This document shows, piece after piece, positions 17,918 to 29,900 of a stretch of DNA of 64,000 nucleotides. The position numbers and the translations under genes are program-made. The DNA is from an uncultured Alistipes sp. (GTDB lineage Bacteria; Bacteroidota; Bacteroidia; Bacteroidales; Rikenellaceae): positions 1 through 64,000 of the forward strand of contig CALUNH010000002.1 of NCBI GenBank assembly GCA_944321965.1, read 5' to 3'. Under the pieces are notes generated by a model. It was not told where the DNA came from. It searched no databases and saw only the letters and a program-made list of their open reading frames with translations. The stretch's first letter is position 1, and every line of letters begins with the position of its first letter.

Positions 17918-19816
17918 CTATTCGGAGACACTGTCCGCCGGACGTGCGGCCAGCAGCGCCCGGAGGATCCCCTCCTCGTCGTAGCCGCAAAAGGCCTTCA
18001 ACTGGGCAGGGGTGCCGTGTTCGACCCATTCGTCGCCGATGCCGAGGCGCGCAACCTGCACGTCGTATCCGCGAGAGGTGAAGAAGACCGTGACGGCCTC
18101 GCCGACCCCGCCGCGCAGGCAGCCGTCCTCGACGGTGATGACCCGCCGGAAGCGGCGCCCCACCTCGTCGAGCAGCGCCTCATCGAGGGGTTTCACGAAA
18201 CGCAGGTCGTAATGGGCTGCTTCGACGCCCGCTTCCGCAGCGCGTTCGGCGGCCCGGGCCGCGGCATTCCCGACCGTTCCGACGGTCACTAACGCCACGT
18301 CGCTCCCCTCGCGCAGCTTCCGCCCCCGCCCCACCGGCAGCGTCTCAAACGCTACACCGCGCCACGGCAGTCCTTCGCCGCACCCGCGCGGATAGCGGAT
18401 CATGAAGGGATGGCCGGACTGGAGTGCCGTATACATCAGGTTGCGGAGTTCGGGTTCGTTCATCGGAGCGGCGATCGTCAGCCCCGGGACGGCCCGGAAG
18501 GCCTCCATGTCGAAGACACCGTGGTGCGTCACGCCATCCTCCCCGACCAGGCCGCCCCGGTCGAGGCACATCACCACCGGAAGGTCCTGGATCGCCACGT
18601 CGTGAATCACGTTGTCGTAGGCACGCTGCATGAAGGTCGAGTAGATGTTGCAGAAGGGTACCATCCCCGCGGCGGCAAGTCCGGCCGAGAAGGTCACGGC
18701 GTGACCCTCGGCGATCCCGACATCGAAGCAGCGGTCGGGCATCTCGCGCAGGAGGATATTCATCGAGCAGCCGGTCGGCATGGCGGGCGTGACGCCCACG
18801 ACCCGCCTGTCGCGCCGGGCCAGTTCGAGCAGTGTCTCGCCGAAGACGTCCTGGTAGCGGGCCGGGCCCTCCGGGGGTGCGATACGCTCGCCCGTATCGG
18901 GATTGAAGCGCCCGGGAGCGTGCCAAACCGGCTGGTCGTGCTCGGCGGGCAGGTAGCCCTTGCCCTTCACCGTCAGGACGTGCAGCAGTTTCGGCCCCTC
19001 GATGTCGCGCATCGCACGAAGTGTCCGCACCAACTCCTTGAGGTTGTGGCCGTCCACCGGTCCGAAGTAGCGGAAATTGAGGCTCTCGAAGAAGTTGCTC
19101 TTGTTCAGCAGCCCCTGTTTGACGGCGTTGCCCGCCTTCTGGCAGAGGCGCAGCAGCCGCGGCGTATGCGACAGGATGCCCCACAGCCGCTGTTTGAAGC
19201 GGTTGTAGTGCACCGACGTGGAGATCTTCAGCAGGTAGTTTTTCAGTGCTCCCGTGGCCTGGTCGATGGCCATGTTGTTGTCGTTGAGAATCACCAGCAG
19301 GTTCGTCCGTTTCGAGGCCCCGGCGTTGTTCAGACCCTCGAAGGCCAGGCCGCCGGTCATCGAACCGTCGCCGATCACCGCCACGACGTGGTGTTTCTCA
19401 CCCCGCAGCTCGGCCGCCTTGGCCATGCCGAAAGCCGCCGAAATCGACACCGAAGCGTGACCGCCCCCGAAGGAGTCATACACGCTCTCGGACATGCGCG
19501 GGAATCCGCTGATCCCGCCCAACTGCCGCTTGGTGCGAAACGCTTCGCGCCGCCCCGTGATGATCTTGTGGGCGTAGGTCTGGTGCCCGACGTCCCAGAC
19601 GATCCGGTCCTCCGGCGTATCGTAGACATAGTGCAGGGCCGCAGCCAGTTCCACGACCCCGAGGCTCGACGCCAGGTGTCCCGGATTCACCGAACACTCC
19701 TCGATGATGTAGTGCCGCAGCTCGTCGCAGTAACGACGCAACTCCTCCGGCGTGAGCTGCTTCAACTCCCGCGGCGACGAAATCCGGTCCAGCAGTTTAT
19801 GATCTTCGCACGACAT
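17918..19816 (-). CDS. dxs: 1-deoxy-D-xylulose-5-phosphate synthase
   Basis: A 632-residue thiamine-diphosphate enzyme that joins pyruvate and glyceraldehyde 3-phosphate, the first step of the MEP isoprenoid pathway. Motifs: [16 protein letters not shown], the ThDP-binding [18 protein letters not shown] (about residues 150-167), the [15 protein letters not shown] segment, and the transketolase pyrimidine domain with [15 protein letters not shown]. Length is typical. The last part ([19 protein letters not shown]) is the family C-terminal domain. A TATCTTTG box ends 8 nt before the ATG, so the mRNA probably has almost no leader. Another MEP gene, ispG, lies 42 kb away in the same window. Confidence 0.96.
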   Translation of the reverse strand: MSCEDHKLLDRISSPRELKQLTPEELRRYCDELRHYIIEECSVNPGHLASSLGVVELAAALHYVYDTPEDRIVWDVGHQTYAHKIITGRREAFRTKRQLGGISGFPRMSESVYDSFGGGHASVSISAAFGMAKAAELRGEKHHVVAVIGDGSMTGGLAFEGLNNAGASKRTNLLVILNDNNMAIDQATGALKNYLLKISTSVHYNRFKQRLWGILSHTPRLLRLCQKAGNAVKQGLLNKSNFFESLNFRYFGPVDGHNLKELVRTLRAMRDIEGPKLLHVLTVKGKGYLPAEHDQPVWHAPGRFNPDTGERIAPPEGPARYQDVFGETLLELARRDRRVVGVTPAMPTGCSMNILLREMPDRCFDVGIAEGHAVTFSAGLAAAGMVPFCNIYSTFMQRAYDNVIHDVAIQDLPVVMCLDRGGLVGEDGVTHHGVFDMEAFRAVPGLTIAAPMNEPELRNLMYTALQSGHPFMIRYPRGCGEGLPWRGVAFETLPVGRGRKLREGSDVALVTVGTVGNAAARAAERAAEAGVEAAHYDLRFVKPLDEALLDEVGRRFRRVITVEDGCLRGGVGEAVTVFFTSRGYDVQVARLGIGDEWVEHGTPAQLKAFCGYDEEGILRALLAARPADSVSE

Positions 19817-19824
19817 TGGAGAGA

Positions 19825-19832
19825 CAAAGATA
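19825..19832 (-). promoter_or_regulatory. -7 box of dxs
   Basis: TATCTTTG on the minus strand ends 8 nt before the dxs ATG (19816). A near-match TATCTTCG (19866-19873) on the other strand may serve pyrH, making this a divergent promoter region of about 80 bp. Confidence 0.5.
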
Positions 19833-19897
19833 CGAAATAATAGGGAATTTTTTCGAAAATTTTCCTATCTTCGCATAACGGTTAAATCATACGCGCG

Positions 19898-20605
19898 ATG
19901 AAATACAAACGAATACTCCTGAAATTGAGCGGCGAATCGCTCCAGGGTGCTCAGAAATACGGGCTCTCGCCCGAAGTGCTGCAATCCTACGCCGAGCAGA
20001 TCAAGGCCGCGGCCGCCACGGGCGTCCAGATCGGAATCGTCATCGGAGGAGGCAACATCTTCCGCGGACTCTCCGGTGCCAAAAAGGGCTTCGACCGCGT
20101 GAAGGGCGATCAGATGGGGATGCTCGCCACGATCATCAACTCCCTGGCTCTGCAATCCGCACTCGAAGACAACGGCGTCAAGTGCAAGGTCCTCACCTCG
20201 ATCCGCATGGAACCCATCGGAGAATACTTCTCCAAGGCCCGCGCCATCGAGTACCTCCAGGCCGGATACGTCGTCATCATCGGCGGAGGCACCTCCAACC
20301 CCTACTTCACCACCGATTCCGCATCGGCACTGCGCGGTATCGAGATCGAAGCCGACGTGCTGCTGAAGGGTACCCGCGTCGACGGCGTCTACACCGCCGA
20401 CCCCGAAAAGGACCCCACGGCCACGAAATTCGCAGAGATCTCCTTCGAGGAGGTCCTCGACCGCCGTCTGAAAGTCATGGACCTCACGGCCTTCACCCTC
20501 TGCCGCGAAAACGGCCTCGAAATCATCGTATTCGACATGGATACCCCGGGCAACCTCGGACGGGTCCTCGCCGGAGAACCCATCGGAACCCTCGTAAAAC
20601 ACTGA
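19898..20605 (+). CDS. pyrH: UMP kinase
   Basis: A 235-residue hexameric UMP kinase of the amino-acid kinase fold that makes UDP from UMP and ATP. Conserved segments: LLKLSGESLQG at the start, IVIGGGNIFRG (about residues 48-58), GTSNPYFTTDSASALRG, and DGVYTADPEKDPTATKF. Full length. It leads a three-gene unit with a thioredoxin-like gene 4 bp later and frr. The pyrH-frr neighbourhood is widely conserved; the insertion of a TlpA-like gene between them is less usual. Confidence 0.96.
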   Translation: MKYKRILLKLSGESLQGAQKYGLSPEVLQSYAEQIKAAAATGVQIGIVIGGGNIFRGLSGAKKGFDRVKGDQMGMLATIINSLALQSALEDNGVKCKVLTSIRMEPIGEYFSKARAIEYLQAGYVVIIGGGTSNPYFTTDSASALRGIEIEADVLLKGTRVDGVYTADPEKDPTATKFAEISFEEVLDRRLKVMDLTAFTLCRENGLEIIVFDMDTPGNLGRVLAGEPIGTLVKH

Positions 20606-20609
20606 CGTC

Positions 20610-21194
20610 ATGGCCATCCGAAAACCCCGCAGAAAAAGCAACCGGCAGTTGTGGATCATGCTCGCGCTGATCGTCGTCATCGTCGCCGTCATCGCCCTGC
20701 TCCCCTCCGGCAACGAAGCCGACCGCGAAGAGAATGAAATCGAGGCCACGACACTCGTCAAGGCCGGAGACGTGGCTCCGAACTTCACCGTCGAGATGTT
20801 CGACGGAAGCACGGTCTCGCTCGCCGAACTCCGCGGAAAGGTCGTCCTGCTCAACTTCTGGGCCACCTGGTGCCCGCCCTGCCGCGAGGAGCTGACACAT
20901 GTCCAAAAGGAGATCATCGACCGATTCGCCGGACGACCCTTCGTCTTCCTGCCCGTCTCGCGCGGCGAAAGCCGGGCCGACGTCGCCGCATTCCGCGAAA
21001 AGACCGGATACGAATTCCCCATGGGACTCGACTCCACACGCACCGTCTATGACCGCTTCGCTTCGAACTACATCCCCCGCAACTTCCTCATCGATGCCAA
21101 GGGCAGGGTCGTTACGGCAACCGTAGGTTTCGACAACCTGGAATTCGAAGAACTGATCCAGACCATCGAAGCCACCCTCGAAAAGGCCGAATAA
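20610..21194 (+). CDS. Membrane-anchored TlpA/ResA-like thioredoxin
   Basis: A 194-residue protein with a basic N-terminus and one hydrophobic segment (residues about 13-32, WIMLALIVVIVAVIALLP) lacking a lipobox Cys, so probably an inner-membrane anchor with the domain in the periplasm. The thioredoxin domain (about 53-190) contains the active site NFWATWCPPCREE and the cis-proline region YIPRNFLID. Likely role: reduction of periplasmic disulfides, as in cytochrome c maturation or extracytoplasmic thiol repair. It sits 4 bp after pyrH and 48 bp before frr. Confidence 0.85.
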   Translation: MAIRKPRRKSNRQLWIMLALIVVIVAVIALLPSGNEADREENEIEATTLVKAGDVAPNFTVEMFDGSTVSLAELRGKVVLLNFWATWCPPCREELTHVQKEIIDRFAGRPFVFLPVSRGESRADVAAFREKTGYEFPMGLDSTRTVYDRFASNYIPRNFLIDAKGRVVTATVGFDNLEFEELIQTIEATLEKAE

Positions 21195-21242
21195 TCCCCC
21201 GACCGAGAGAAAACGACAATAAATCAAACCGATACTTGCAAT

Positions 21243-21800
21243 ATGGATACCAAGACTATTCTCAACGACGCTTCGTCCCGGATGCAGAAGGCCATCGACC
21301 ACTTCGAAGAGGAACTCCTCAACGTGCGCGCCGGAAAAGCCTCGCCCAATGTCCTCAACGGCGTGATGGTCGACTATTTCGGTTCGCAGGTACCCGTGTC
21401 GGGTGCCGCCAGCGTCACCGTCCCCGACGCCAAGACCATCCTGATCCAGCCCTGGGACAAGAAGATGCTCCGCCCCATCGAAAAGGCAATCCTCGACTCC
21501 AACATCGGGCTCACCCCCTCGAACAACGGCGAAACCATCCGCCTCACGATCCCGCCCCTGACCGAAGAGCGCCGCAAGGAGTTGGTCAAACAGGTCCGCG
21601 GTGAGGCCGAAACCGCCCGCATCAGCCTGAGGAACGCCCGGCGCGACGCCGTCGACGCCTTCAAGAAGGCCCAGAAGGAGGGTATGCCCGAGGATGAATC
21701 AAAAGACGGCGAAACCCAGTCGCAGAAACTCCTCGAAAAGTTCTCCAAGACGCTGGACGAAATCCTCGCCAAAAAGGAGAAGGAGATCATGACCGTCTGA
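21243..21800 (+). CDS. frr: Ribosome recycling factor
   Basis: A 185-residue protein with the RRF signature: MQKAIDHFEEELLNVRAGKASPNVL (split across residues 14-38), IQPWDKKMLRPIEKAI, GETIRLTIPPLTEERRKEL, and the long C-terminal helix NARRDAVDAFKKAQKEG. It splits the post-termination ribosome with EF-G. Normal length. Ends at a strong terminator. Confidence 0.97.
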   Translation: MDTKTILNDASSRMQKAIDHFEEELLNVRAGKASPNVLNGVMVDYFGSQVPVSGAASVTVPDAKTILIQPWDKKMLRPIEKAILDSNIGLTPSNNGETIRLTIPPLTEERRKELVKQVRGEAETARISLRNARRDAVDAFKKAQKEGMPEDESKDGETQSQKLLEKFSKTLDEILAKKEKEIMTV

Positions 21801-21826
21801 GGCACGGACACAAACCGCCTTTCACG

Positions 21827-21860
21827 AAAAATCCGACCGCTCACCCGCGGTCGGATTTTT
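21827..21860 (+). terminator. Terminator after frr
   Basis: AAAAATCCGACCGC (21827-21840) pairs with GCGGTCGGATTTTT (21847-21860). The T run works for + transcripts and the A run for - transcripts, so it may act on the convergent hydrolase gene too. Confidence 0.75.
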
Positions 21861-22115
21861 CGTAAAGAAGGGGGGGGGAAAGGGAGAAGACAAGAACAGG
21901 AAGAGGCGCTGAGAGCGTGGGGACAAAAGGCGAAAGCCTCAGGATAGAGGCAGAAGAGGTAAAGGTAATAGCCGGTTGGAAGGTGAAGGATGGGGCAGAG
22001 ACGACGGGACAGAAAGCGAAAGAAAAGGTAAGGGTAAGGAGGACGGCAGAATGGGCGGTGGGAACGGAGCAGCGTCGGGAAAGGCGGAAGCAGGAGTGTA
22101 TCCCGCCTCCGGTTG
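21861..22115 (+). other. Purine-rich intergenic tract with a nine-G run
   Basis: About 250 bp between convergent genes. The + strand is mostly G and A, beginning with G9 at 21870-21878. No convincing gene on either strand. It resembles in composition two other tracts near 33.5 kb and 48.2 kb, though I see no direct sequence identity. Confidence 0.5.
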
Positions 22116-22128
22116 ATCCCCGCCCCGC

Positions 22129-23526
22129 CTACTCGCCGAGCGACCCGATCCAGGCCGCCAGATCGGCCAGCACCGCGGGAGAAAAGGTCTCTTCGATCGT
22201 CTCGTACTCCGCGACGTCACCCGTCGTACAGGGCTGGAACAAATGGTTCAGACCCGGGTACTCCTTCACCGTGAGGAGTTTCGAGTCGCCGAGCAGCCGC
22301 CGGACCGCCCCGAGGTTCTCCCCGGCATCGACCTGGCGGTCCAAAGCCCCGTTCAGAGCCAATACGGGACGGTCACCCGTACGGCGGATCGCTTCCGAAG
22401 GATCGAACGTCAGAAAATGGTACACCCACGGCGACGCCGCAGCCCCGTCCAGCAGCCGGAGGATACTCGTGCGGAGCGTCTCCGGCAGGGTCTGCACCTC
22501 CGGATCAGCCGAAAGTCCGGCCTTCAGCGCCGACAGCCGTCCCGGCAGTTCCGACAGAGGTGTCGACCGCAGCGCCGCGTGGCTCCGCTCGATCAGGCGG
22601 CAGCAGGCATCGATCGTCGGAGCATCCAGCCCCTGCAGCTCCATGGCCCGGCGGTTCTGAAGCAGGCTCAGCCGACCGCCCGGCACCAAACCGCCCGCCA
22701 GCGAAACCACAAACGCCACTGCAGGCTCCTCCGCAGCCGCCAGGAAGGCGATCGTCCCGCCCTCGCTGTGGCCGAGGATCCCGATCCGCACCGCATCGAA
22801 ACCCGGTTGCGCCCGCAACCAGTCGACGGCTCCCAGGGCATCCAGCGCAAAATCCGCCGTCGTGGCGTCCGCCAGCAGCGCCCGCTGCTCCGCTTCCGGA
22901 GCACCGAAACCCCGATCGTCGTAACGCAGCACGGCAATGCCCCGGCGGGTCAGGCAGTCGGCAATCACCCAGAACGGCTTATGGTCGAAAAGCTCCTCGT
23001 CGCGGTTCTGCAGGCCGCTGCCCGTCACCAGCACAACCGCCGCCCGCAGCGGCAGCGAGTCGGGAAGCGTCAGCGTCCCCGCAAGCGTCACCCCCGCCGC
23101 CCGGCTCGGGAAGGTCACCTCTCGGATCGCATACGGAAAGGGCGGCTGCGGGGTCTGAGGCCGTTGCGGAGCCGGTCGCCGCGTGAACAGCAGCATCGAA
23201 GAGCGTCCGAACTGCGTAAACTCCCCCATCAGCATCCCGCCCGGCAGCAGATTCCCGCGGAACGAAGCGTCCAGGGCCCCGATCCGGAACGTCAGCTCCC
23301 CGCCGCAGAAGGCAACCGAATCGACCGGGATCCCCCGCACCCCCTGGTCAGGGCTGTCCAACGCCGCCCTATAGCCTTCGGGCGATGCCGCGAGGCGGAG
23401 AACGAGCCGCAGGCTGGCGGCATTCATCGAAAGGGTCCCCTCCCAGACCCCGGCAGGGCTCTGCGCCGCACTGCCCAACGGCAGCAGAAGCAGCAAACCA
23501 ACAAGCAATTGCAACCTTTTTATCAT
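22129..23526 (-). CDS. Secreted alpha/beta hydrolase (S33/dienelactone-like)
   Basis: A 465-residue protein with a signal peptide (LLVGLLLLLPLGSAAQS). Residues 25-130 look like an N-terminal beta domain (GVWEGTLSMNAASLRLVLRL). An alpha/beta hydrolase domain follows, with the nucleophile elbow GILGHSEGGT (Ser about 267), oxyanion segment LVTGSGLQNRDEELFDHKPF, and catalytic acid/His candidates near LNGALDRQVD and YPGLNHLFQP. Related proteins are annotated as alpha/beta hydrolase or serine aminopeptidase-like; the substrate is unknown. I chose the ATG at 23526, which starts the signal peptide; the open frame continues upstream but reads as non-protein. The GLNHLFQ ending is typical for the group. 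Monocistronic and convergent with frr. Confidence 0.85.
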   Translation of the reverse strand: MIKRLQLLVGLLLLLPLGSAAQSPAGVWEGTLSMNAASLRLVLRLAASPEGYRAALDSPDQGVRGIPVDSVAFCGGELTFRIGALDASFRGNLLPGGMLMGEFTQFGRSSMLLFTRRPAPQRPQTPQPPFPYAIREVTFPSRAAGVTLAGTLTLPDSLPLRAAVVLVTGSGLQNRDEELFDHKPFWVIADCLTRRGIAVLRYDDRGFGAPEAEQRALLADATTADFALDALGAVDWLRAQPGFDAVRIGILGHSEGGTIAFLAAAEEPAVAFVVSLAGGLVPGGRLSLLQNRRAMELQGLDAPTIDACCRLIERSHAALRSTPLSELPGRLSALKAGLSADPEVQTLPETLRTSILRLLDGAAASPWVYHFLTFDPSEAIRRTGDRPVLALNGALDRQVDAGENLGAVRRLLGDSKLLTVKEYPGLNHLFQPCTTGDVAEYETIEETFSPAVLADLAAWIGSLGE

Positions 23527-23613
23527 AGCGTCTTTCTCGGAAAGGAATGTTCCCGCAGGAGCGGTTTCTGTCAAAATTACGAAAAATTCCGGCTCACACG
23601 CCCCCGACCGCAC

Positions 23614-23645
23614 AAAAAAGCGGGAGGCCGTTATCGACCTCCCGC
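23614..23645 (-). terminator. Terminator after pckA
   Basis: On the minus strand GCGGGAGG pairs with CCTCCCGC around a 10-nt loop and is followed by six T (plus-strand A run 23614-23619). Confidence 0.75.
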
Positions 23646-23668
23646 ACAGGTTCTTCGGTATGCGAAGA

Positions 23669-25273
<1,605 letters not shown>

Positions 25274-25351
25274 AACTTTTTTTATTTTAATTAAACCTCA
25301 ATCCCTGATCAAACGTCCGGATATCCCGAAAAAGTACACACCCGGACGGCA

Positions 25352-25359
25352 CAAAGGTA
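25352..25359 (-). promoter_or_regulatory. -7 box and leader of pckA
   Basis: TACCTTTG on the minus strand ends 78 nt before the ATG. The roughly 70-nt leader can form a stem from CGTCCGG (25314-25320) and CCGGACG (25342-25348). Confidence 0.5.
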
Positions 25360-25424
25360 AAAAAACTTTTAGAATTGTGAAAAAAATAACAGTCAAAATT
25401 ACGAAAATTTTTTATTATCGCGCT

Positions 25425-25650
25425 CCGGGCTTTCCGGGACCCCTCCCGAAAGCGTTCCGAAACCCTCTGAAACACCCGCCGGAACCTCCGGAAACAACCC
25501 CTGCGAAAACCGGGCCGGAATCCGGATTCCGGCCCGGAACAATCCGCCGGGGCTCCCGGCAGGACGCTCCGCCCGGACCGAATCCCCGCCCCCAGGGTTC
25601 CGAAATGACAGCCCCGAAAAGAAAAAAACTTCCATTCCGAAAAAAATTTC
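25425..25650. other. CCGGAA-rich spacer with a perfect 28-bp palindrome
   Basis: The gap between pckA and hemW holds no gene. It is rich in CCGG, TTCCG and CGGAA words, several as small inverted repeats. Positions 25510-25537 form a perfect 28-bp palindrome (CCGGGCCGGAATCC and its complement) with no loop and no T run. The role is unknown; cruciform, protein site or degenerate repeat are possible. Confidence 0.5.
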
Positions 25651-25671
25651 GGCCGATCCGATTATTTTTAT

Positions 25672-25679
25672 TAACTTTG
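25672..25679 (+). promoter_or_regulatory. -7 box of hemW, start codon 6 nt downstream
   Basis: TAACTTTG (25672-25679), with the ATG at 25686. It implies a leaderless mRNA. No clear TTTG element upstream. Confidence 0.5.
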
Positions 25680-25685
25680 GATGTT

Positions 25686-26798
25686 ATGGCCGGACTCTAC
25701 CTCCATATCCCCTTCTGCAAGCGCATCTGCGCCTACTGCGACTTCTTCAAGGAGGTCGGGACGGCCCGTATGCCCGCCCTCGCCGATGCCATGCACCGCG
25801 AACTCGAACACCGCAGGGAATATTTGGGACAGGAGCCGATCCGGACCCGCTATTTCGGCGGCGGAACCCCCTCGCTCTGCCCGCCCAAGCTCCTGGGCGG
25901 ACTGCTGGAACACGCCGCCCGGATCTTCGACTGCTCACACGTCGTGGAGACCACCCTCGAAGCCAACCCCGACGACCTCACACCCCCATACCTCGACGCC
26001 CTCCGGCGCATCGGCATCGACCGCCTCTCGATCGGCATCCAGTCCTTCGACGACGACTGCCTGCGCCTGATGAACCGTCGGCACAACGCCGCACAGGCCC
26101 TTCAGGCCGTCCGGGATGCCCGGAATGCCGGATTCGAAAACATCACCGTCGACCTGATCTTCGGCATCCCCGGTTTCGGCGGCGACTCGCTCCGCAGGAC
26201 CCTCGACCGAACCCTCGAACTCGGCGTGGAGCATATCTCGGCATACCACCTGACCATCGAGCCCGGAACCGCGTTCGGCCGCCGGGCCGAACGCGGAACC
26301 TTCGCCCCGGTCGACGAGGAGGTCAGCGAAGCGGAATTCGCCCTCGTGCACGAAACCCTCACCCGCGCCGGATTCGAACACTACGAGGTCTCGAATTTCG
26401 CACGCCCCGGATGCCGCGCCCGCCACAACGCCGCCTACTGGAACGGCTCGAAATACCTCGGAATCGGCCCCGCCGCCCACTCCTTCGACGGCCGGGAACG
26501 ACACTGGAACGCCGCATCCGTCGAACGCTACATCAACGGCGAAGCCCCCGAAACCGAAACCCTCTCCGACCGCGACCGCTTCAACGAATATGTCATGACC
26601 CGGCTCCGAACCGCCGAGGGAATCGACCTCCACGATGCGGAAGCCCGTTTCGGTTCGGAACGGACCATCCGGCTGAAAAAACTCGCCTCCGCCTGGCTGC
26701 AATCAGGAACCGTAGCCTTTTCCGACCGGCGTCTGAACATTCCGGCCCCGAAAATGCTCCTCTCCGATGCCGTGATCGAAGCGCTCTTCGAAACGTAA
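25686..26798 (+). CDS. hemW: HemW-like radical SAM heme chaperone
   Basis: A 370-residue radical SAM protein of the coproporphyrinogen-oxidase-like group. The opening MAGLYLHIPFCKRICAYCDF carries the Cx3Cx2C motif followed by F (HemW type). Further family segments: RYFGGGTPSLCP, TLEANPDDLTPPYLDALRRI, RLSIGIQSFDD, and AYHLTIEPGTAFGRR. HemW homologues bind heme and deliver it to respiratory enzymes; the older label is oxygen-independent coproporphyrinogen oxidase. True HemN enzymes are longer (about 450) and have a different N-terminus. I used the ATG at 25686 because it begins the family opening and lies just after a -7 box; the frame stays open upstream with no protein-like sequence. Confidence 0.88.
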   Translation: MAGLYLHIPFCKRICAYCDFFKEVGTARMPALADAMHRELEHRREYLGQEPIRTRYFGGGTPSLCPPKLLGGLLEHAARIFDCSHVVETTLEANPDDLTPPYLDALRRIGIDRLSIGIQSFDDDCLRLMNRRHNAAQALQAVRDARNAGFENITVDLIFGIPGFGGDSLRRTLDRTLELGVEHISAYHLTIEPGTAFGRRAERGTFAPVDEEVSEAEFALVHETLTRAGFEHYEVSNFARPGCRARHNAAYWNGSKYLGIGPAAHSFDGRERHWNAASVERYINGEAPETETLSDRDRFNEYVMTRLRTAEGIDLHDAEARFGSERTIRLKKLASAWLQSGTVAFSDRRLNIPAPKMLLSDAVIEALFET

Positions 26799-26868
26799 CC
26801 GAAGATGCAACCAAGTGAAACAGAAATGTTAAGTTATTCTTAAATATTTTTAGAAATTAAAATTGGAA

Positions 26869-26899
26869 TTGTTTTATCTAAATATAAGTATTACCTTTG
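26869..26899 (+). promoter_or_regulatory. Promoter of the glycogen cluster
   Basis: TTG (26869-26871), 20 bp, TACCTTTG (26892-26899), in an AT-rich stretch. The start point should be near 26906. A TTG that would extend the first gene to 26897 overlaps the -7 box and cannot be its start. Confidence 0.7.
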
Positions 26900-26950
26900 C
26901 GGCCGGATTCAATTCCGTTCGTCACGAATTACAAACAAGCGATTAAGTAT

Positions 26951-29900
26951 ATGAGCAACGCTAAACACACTCCCGATTTCCTGTTCGAAGTAAGCTGGGA
27001 GGTATGCAACAAGGTGGGCGGAATCCACACCGTCATCTCCACCAAGGCACAAACCGTAACCCGAAAATTCGCAGACCGATACCTCCTGATCGGACCGGAC
27101 CTCTCCCACGAAGGCGTCAACCCCGAATTCGAAGAGGACCCCAATCTGCTGAAAGCCTGGAGACAGGGCCTCTACAATGAAGGTATCCGCGTGCGCGCCG
27201 GACACTGGAAAATAAAGGGCGAACCCAAAGTCCTCCTCGTCGACTTCTCCTCGCTCATCCCCCGCAAGGACGAAATCCTCAAAAGCCTCTGGGAATCCTA
27301 TCACGTGGACTCCATCTCCGGACAGTGGGACTATGTAGAACCCGTACTCTTCGGCTGGGCCGCCGGCGTCGTGATCGCTTCCTACGCCGACACCTTCGGA
27401 ACCCCCACCGAAAAGGCCGTGGCTCACTTCCACGAGTGGCAGACCGCAGCCGGAGGCCTCTACCTGCGGAACCGCTCCCCCTATGTGGCCACCGTATTCA
27501 CCACCCATGCAACCGTCATGGGCCGCTGCATCGCCGGAAACCGCCTCCCGCTCTACAACGACCTCACGAAATTCAACGCCGACGAACTCGCCCGGCGCTT
27601 CAACGTCGTGGCCAAACACTCCATCGAAAAGATGGCCGCGGCATACCACGACGCATTCCTCACCGTCAGCGACATCACCGCAAACGAGTGCAAATACCTC
27701 CTCGGACGCGAACCCGATGCCGTAACACCCAACGGTTTCGAAAACGACTTCGTCTGGTCCGGCGACGAATACTACGCCAAACGGGACGAAGCACGCAAAG
27801 CCATGATCTCCGTCGCCGAAGCCTGCCTCGGAGAGAAATTCAACGGAGATCCCCTGATCGTCGGAACCAGCGGACGCTACGAATTCCGAAACAAGGGTAT
27901 CGATGTCTTCATCGAGTCGCTCAAACTCCTCGCCCAGTCGGACAAGTTCCAGCGTGAAATCCTCGCATACATCACCGTCCCGGCCGGAAACCGAGGACCC
28001 CGCGTCGACCTCCAGGCACACCTGGCAAACCCCGAGAACCCCATCGACGAAAAACAGTACAAATACTCGACCCACTATCTGGAAAACCAGACCTGGGACC
28101 CCATCGTGAACGCACTCAGGGAGAGCCCCCTCACTCAGCCCGGTTCGAAGGTAAAGGTCATCTTCGTCCCCACGTACCTCAACCGCGCAGACGGAATCTT
28201 CAACAAGGATTACTACGAGCTCCTCGTCGGAATGGACCTCACGGTATTCCCCTCCTACTACGAACCCTGGGGATACACCCCCCTGGAGTCCGTAGCATTC
28301 TCCGTCCCGACCGTCACCACAACCCTCGCCGGATTCGGCCTCTGGGTCGACAAGCAGCGTGAACACGCCGGCGTCGAGGTCATCCGCCGCGACGACTACA
28401 ACGACTCCGAAGTCGAGAATAAAATCGCAGAATTCCTCCTGCGGTTCAGCCTTCTCGACGAAAAATACGTCAACGAAATCCGCACATCGGCCTTCGAAAT
28501 CTCGATGACCGCCCTCTGGGAGCACCTCTTCGCAGCCTACGAACAGGCATACTCCGAAGCCGTCAAAAGCTCGATCGTCCGCACCAACCGCACCATGCTC
28601 GACGACGGAGGCGCAAAAACCGAACAGATCAACTTCGTCCGCCAGCAGCTCTTCGTCGAAAAACCGAACTGGAGCCGAATGATGGTCGACAAGACCCTCC
28701 CCAAACGCCTCCACGCCCTGGAGGAGCTCTCCAGGAACCTCTGGTGGTGCTGGAACCCCGGAGCCCGCGACCTCTTCGAGGGCATCGACCCCGCTCTCTG
28801 GGCCGAATGCGAAAGCAACCCCATCGCATTCCTCGACAAACTCAGCGTCGAGCGGATGCGCGAACTCGAAAAGGATACCAACTTCCTCGCCATGCTGGAT
28901 GCCGTACACACCCAGTTCCGCGACTACATGAACGAGAAGCCCGACCCCAAGGCCACCACGATCTCCTACTTCTCGATGGAGTACGGACTGCACTCCTCGC
29001 TGAAAATCTACTCCGGAGGCCTCGGAATCCTCGCCGGTGACTACCTCAAGGAGGCTTCGGACCGCAACGTCCCGATGGCTGCCGTAGGCCTGCTCTACCG
29101 CTACGGATACTTCACACAGCGGCTCTCCGCACAGGGAGCCCAGGAGGCTACCTACGAAGCCCAGAACTTCTACAAACTCCCCATCTCGCCCGTGCGCGAC
29201 GAGGCCGGAAACTGGATGACCGTATCCATCGCATTCCCCGGACGCACGCTCCTGGCCCGCATCTGGAAATGCCAGGTCGGACGTACCGACCTCTACCTGC
29301 TCGACGCCGACATCGAGGACAACCTCGAAGAGGACCGTCAGGTAACCCACTACCTCTACGGCGGCGACTGGGAGAACCGACTCAAGCAGGAGATCCTGCT
29401 CGGTATCGGCGGTATCCGCGCCCTCAGAAAACTCGGAATCAAGCACGACGTGTACCACTGCAACGAGGGTCATGCCGCATTCATCGGCATCGAGCGAATC
29501 CGCGACCTGGTCAACCACCGCAAGCTCTCCTTCTCGGAGGCCCTGGAGGTCGTCCGCTCGTCGTCGCTCTTCACCACCCACACCCCCGTGCCGGCCGGGC
29601 ACGACGCATTCCCCGAGTCGATGATCCGCCAGTACATGTCCCACTACCCCGACGTGCTCGGAATCACCTGGGAACAGTACATCAACCTCGGAAAGACGAA
29701 TCCCAACGACCCGAACGAGAAATTCTCGATGTCGGTGCTCGCCTGCAACCTCTCCCAGGAGGTAAACGGCGTGTCGTGGCTCCATGGCGAGGTCTCGAAG
29801 GACATTCTCGGAAACATGTGGCCCGGATACTTCAAGAACGAACTCCACATCGGGTACGTCACCAACGGCGTGCACTTCCCGACCTGGATCGCAACCTCCC

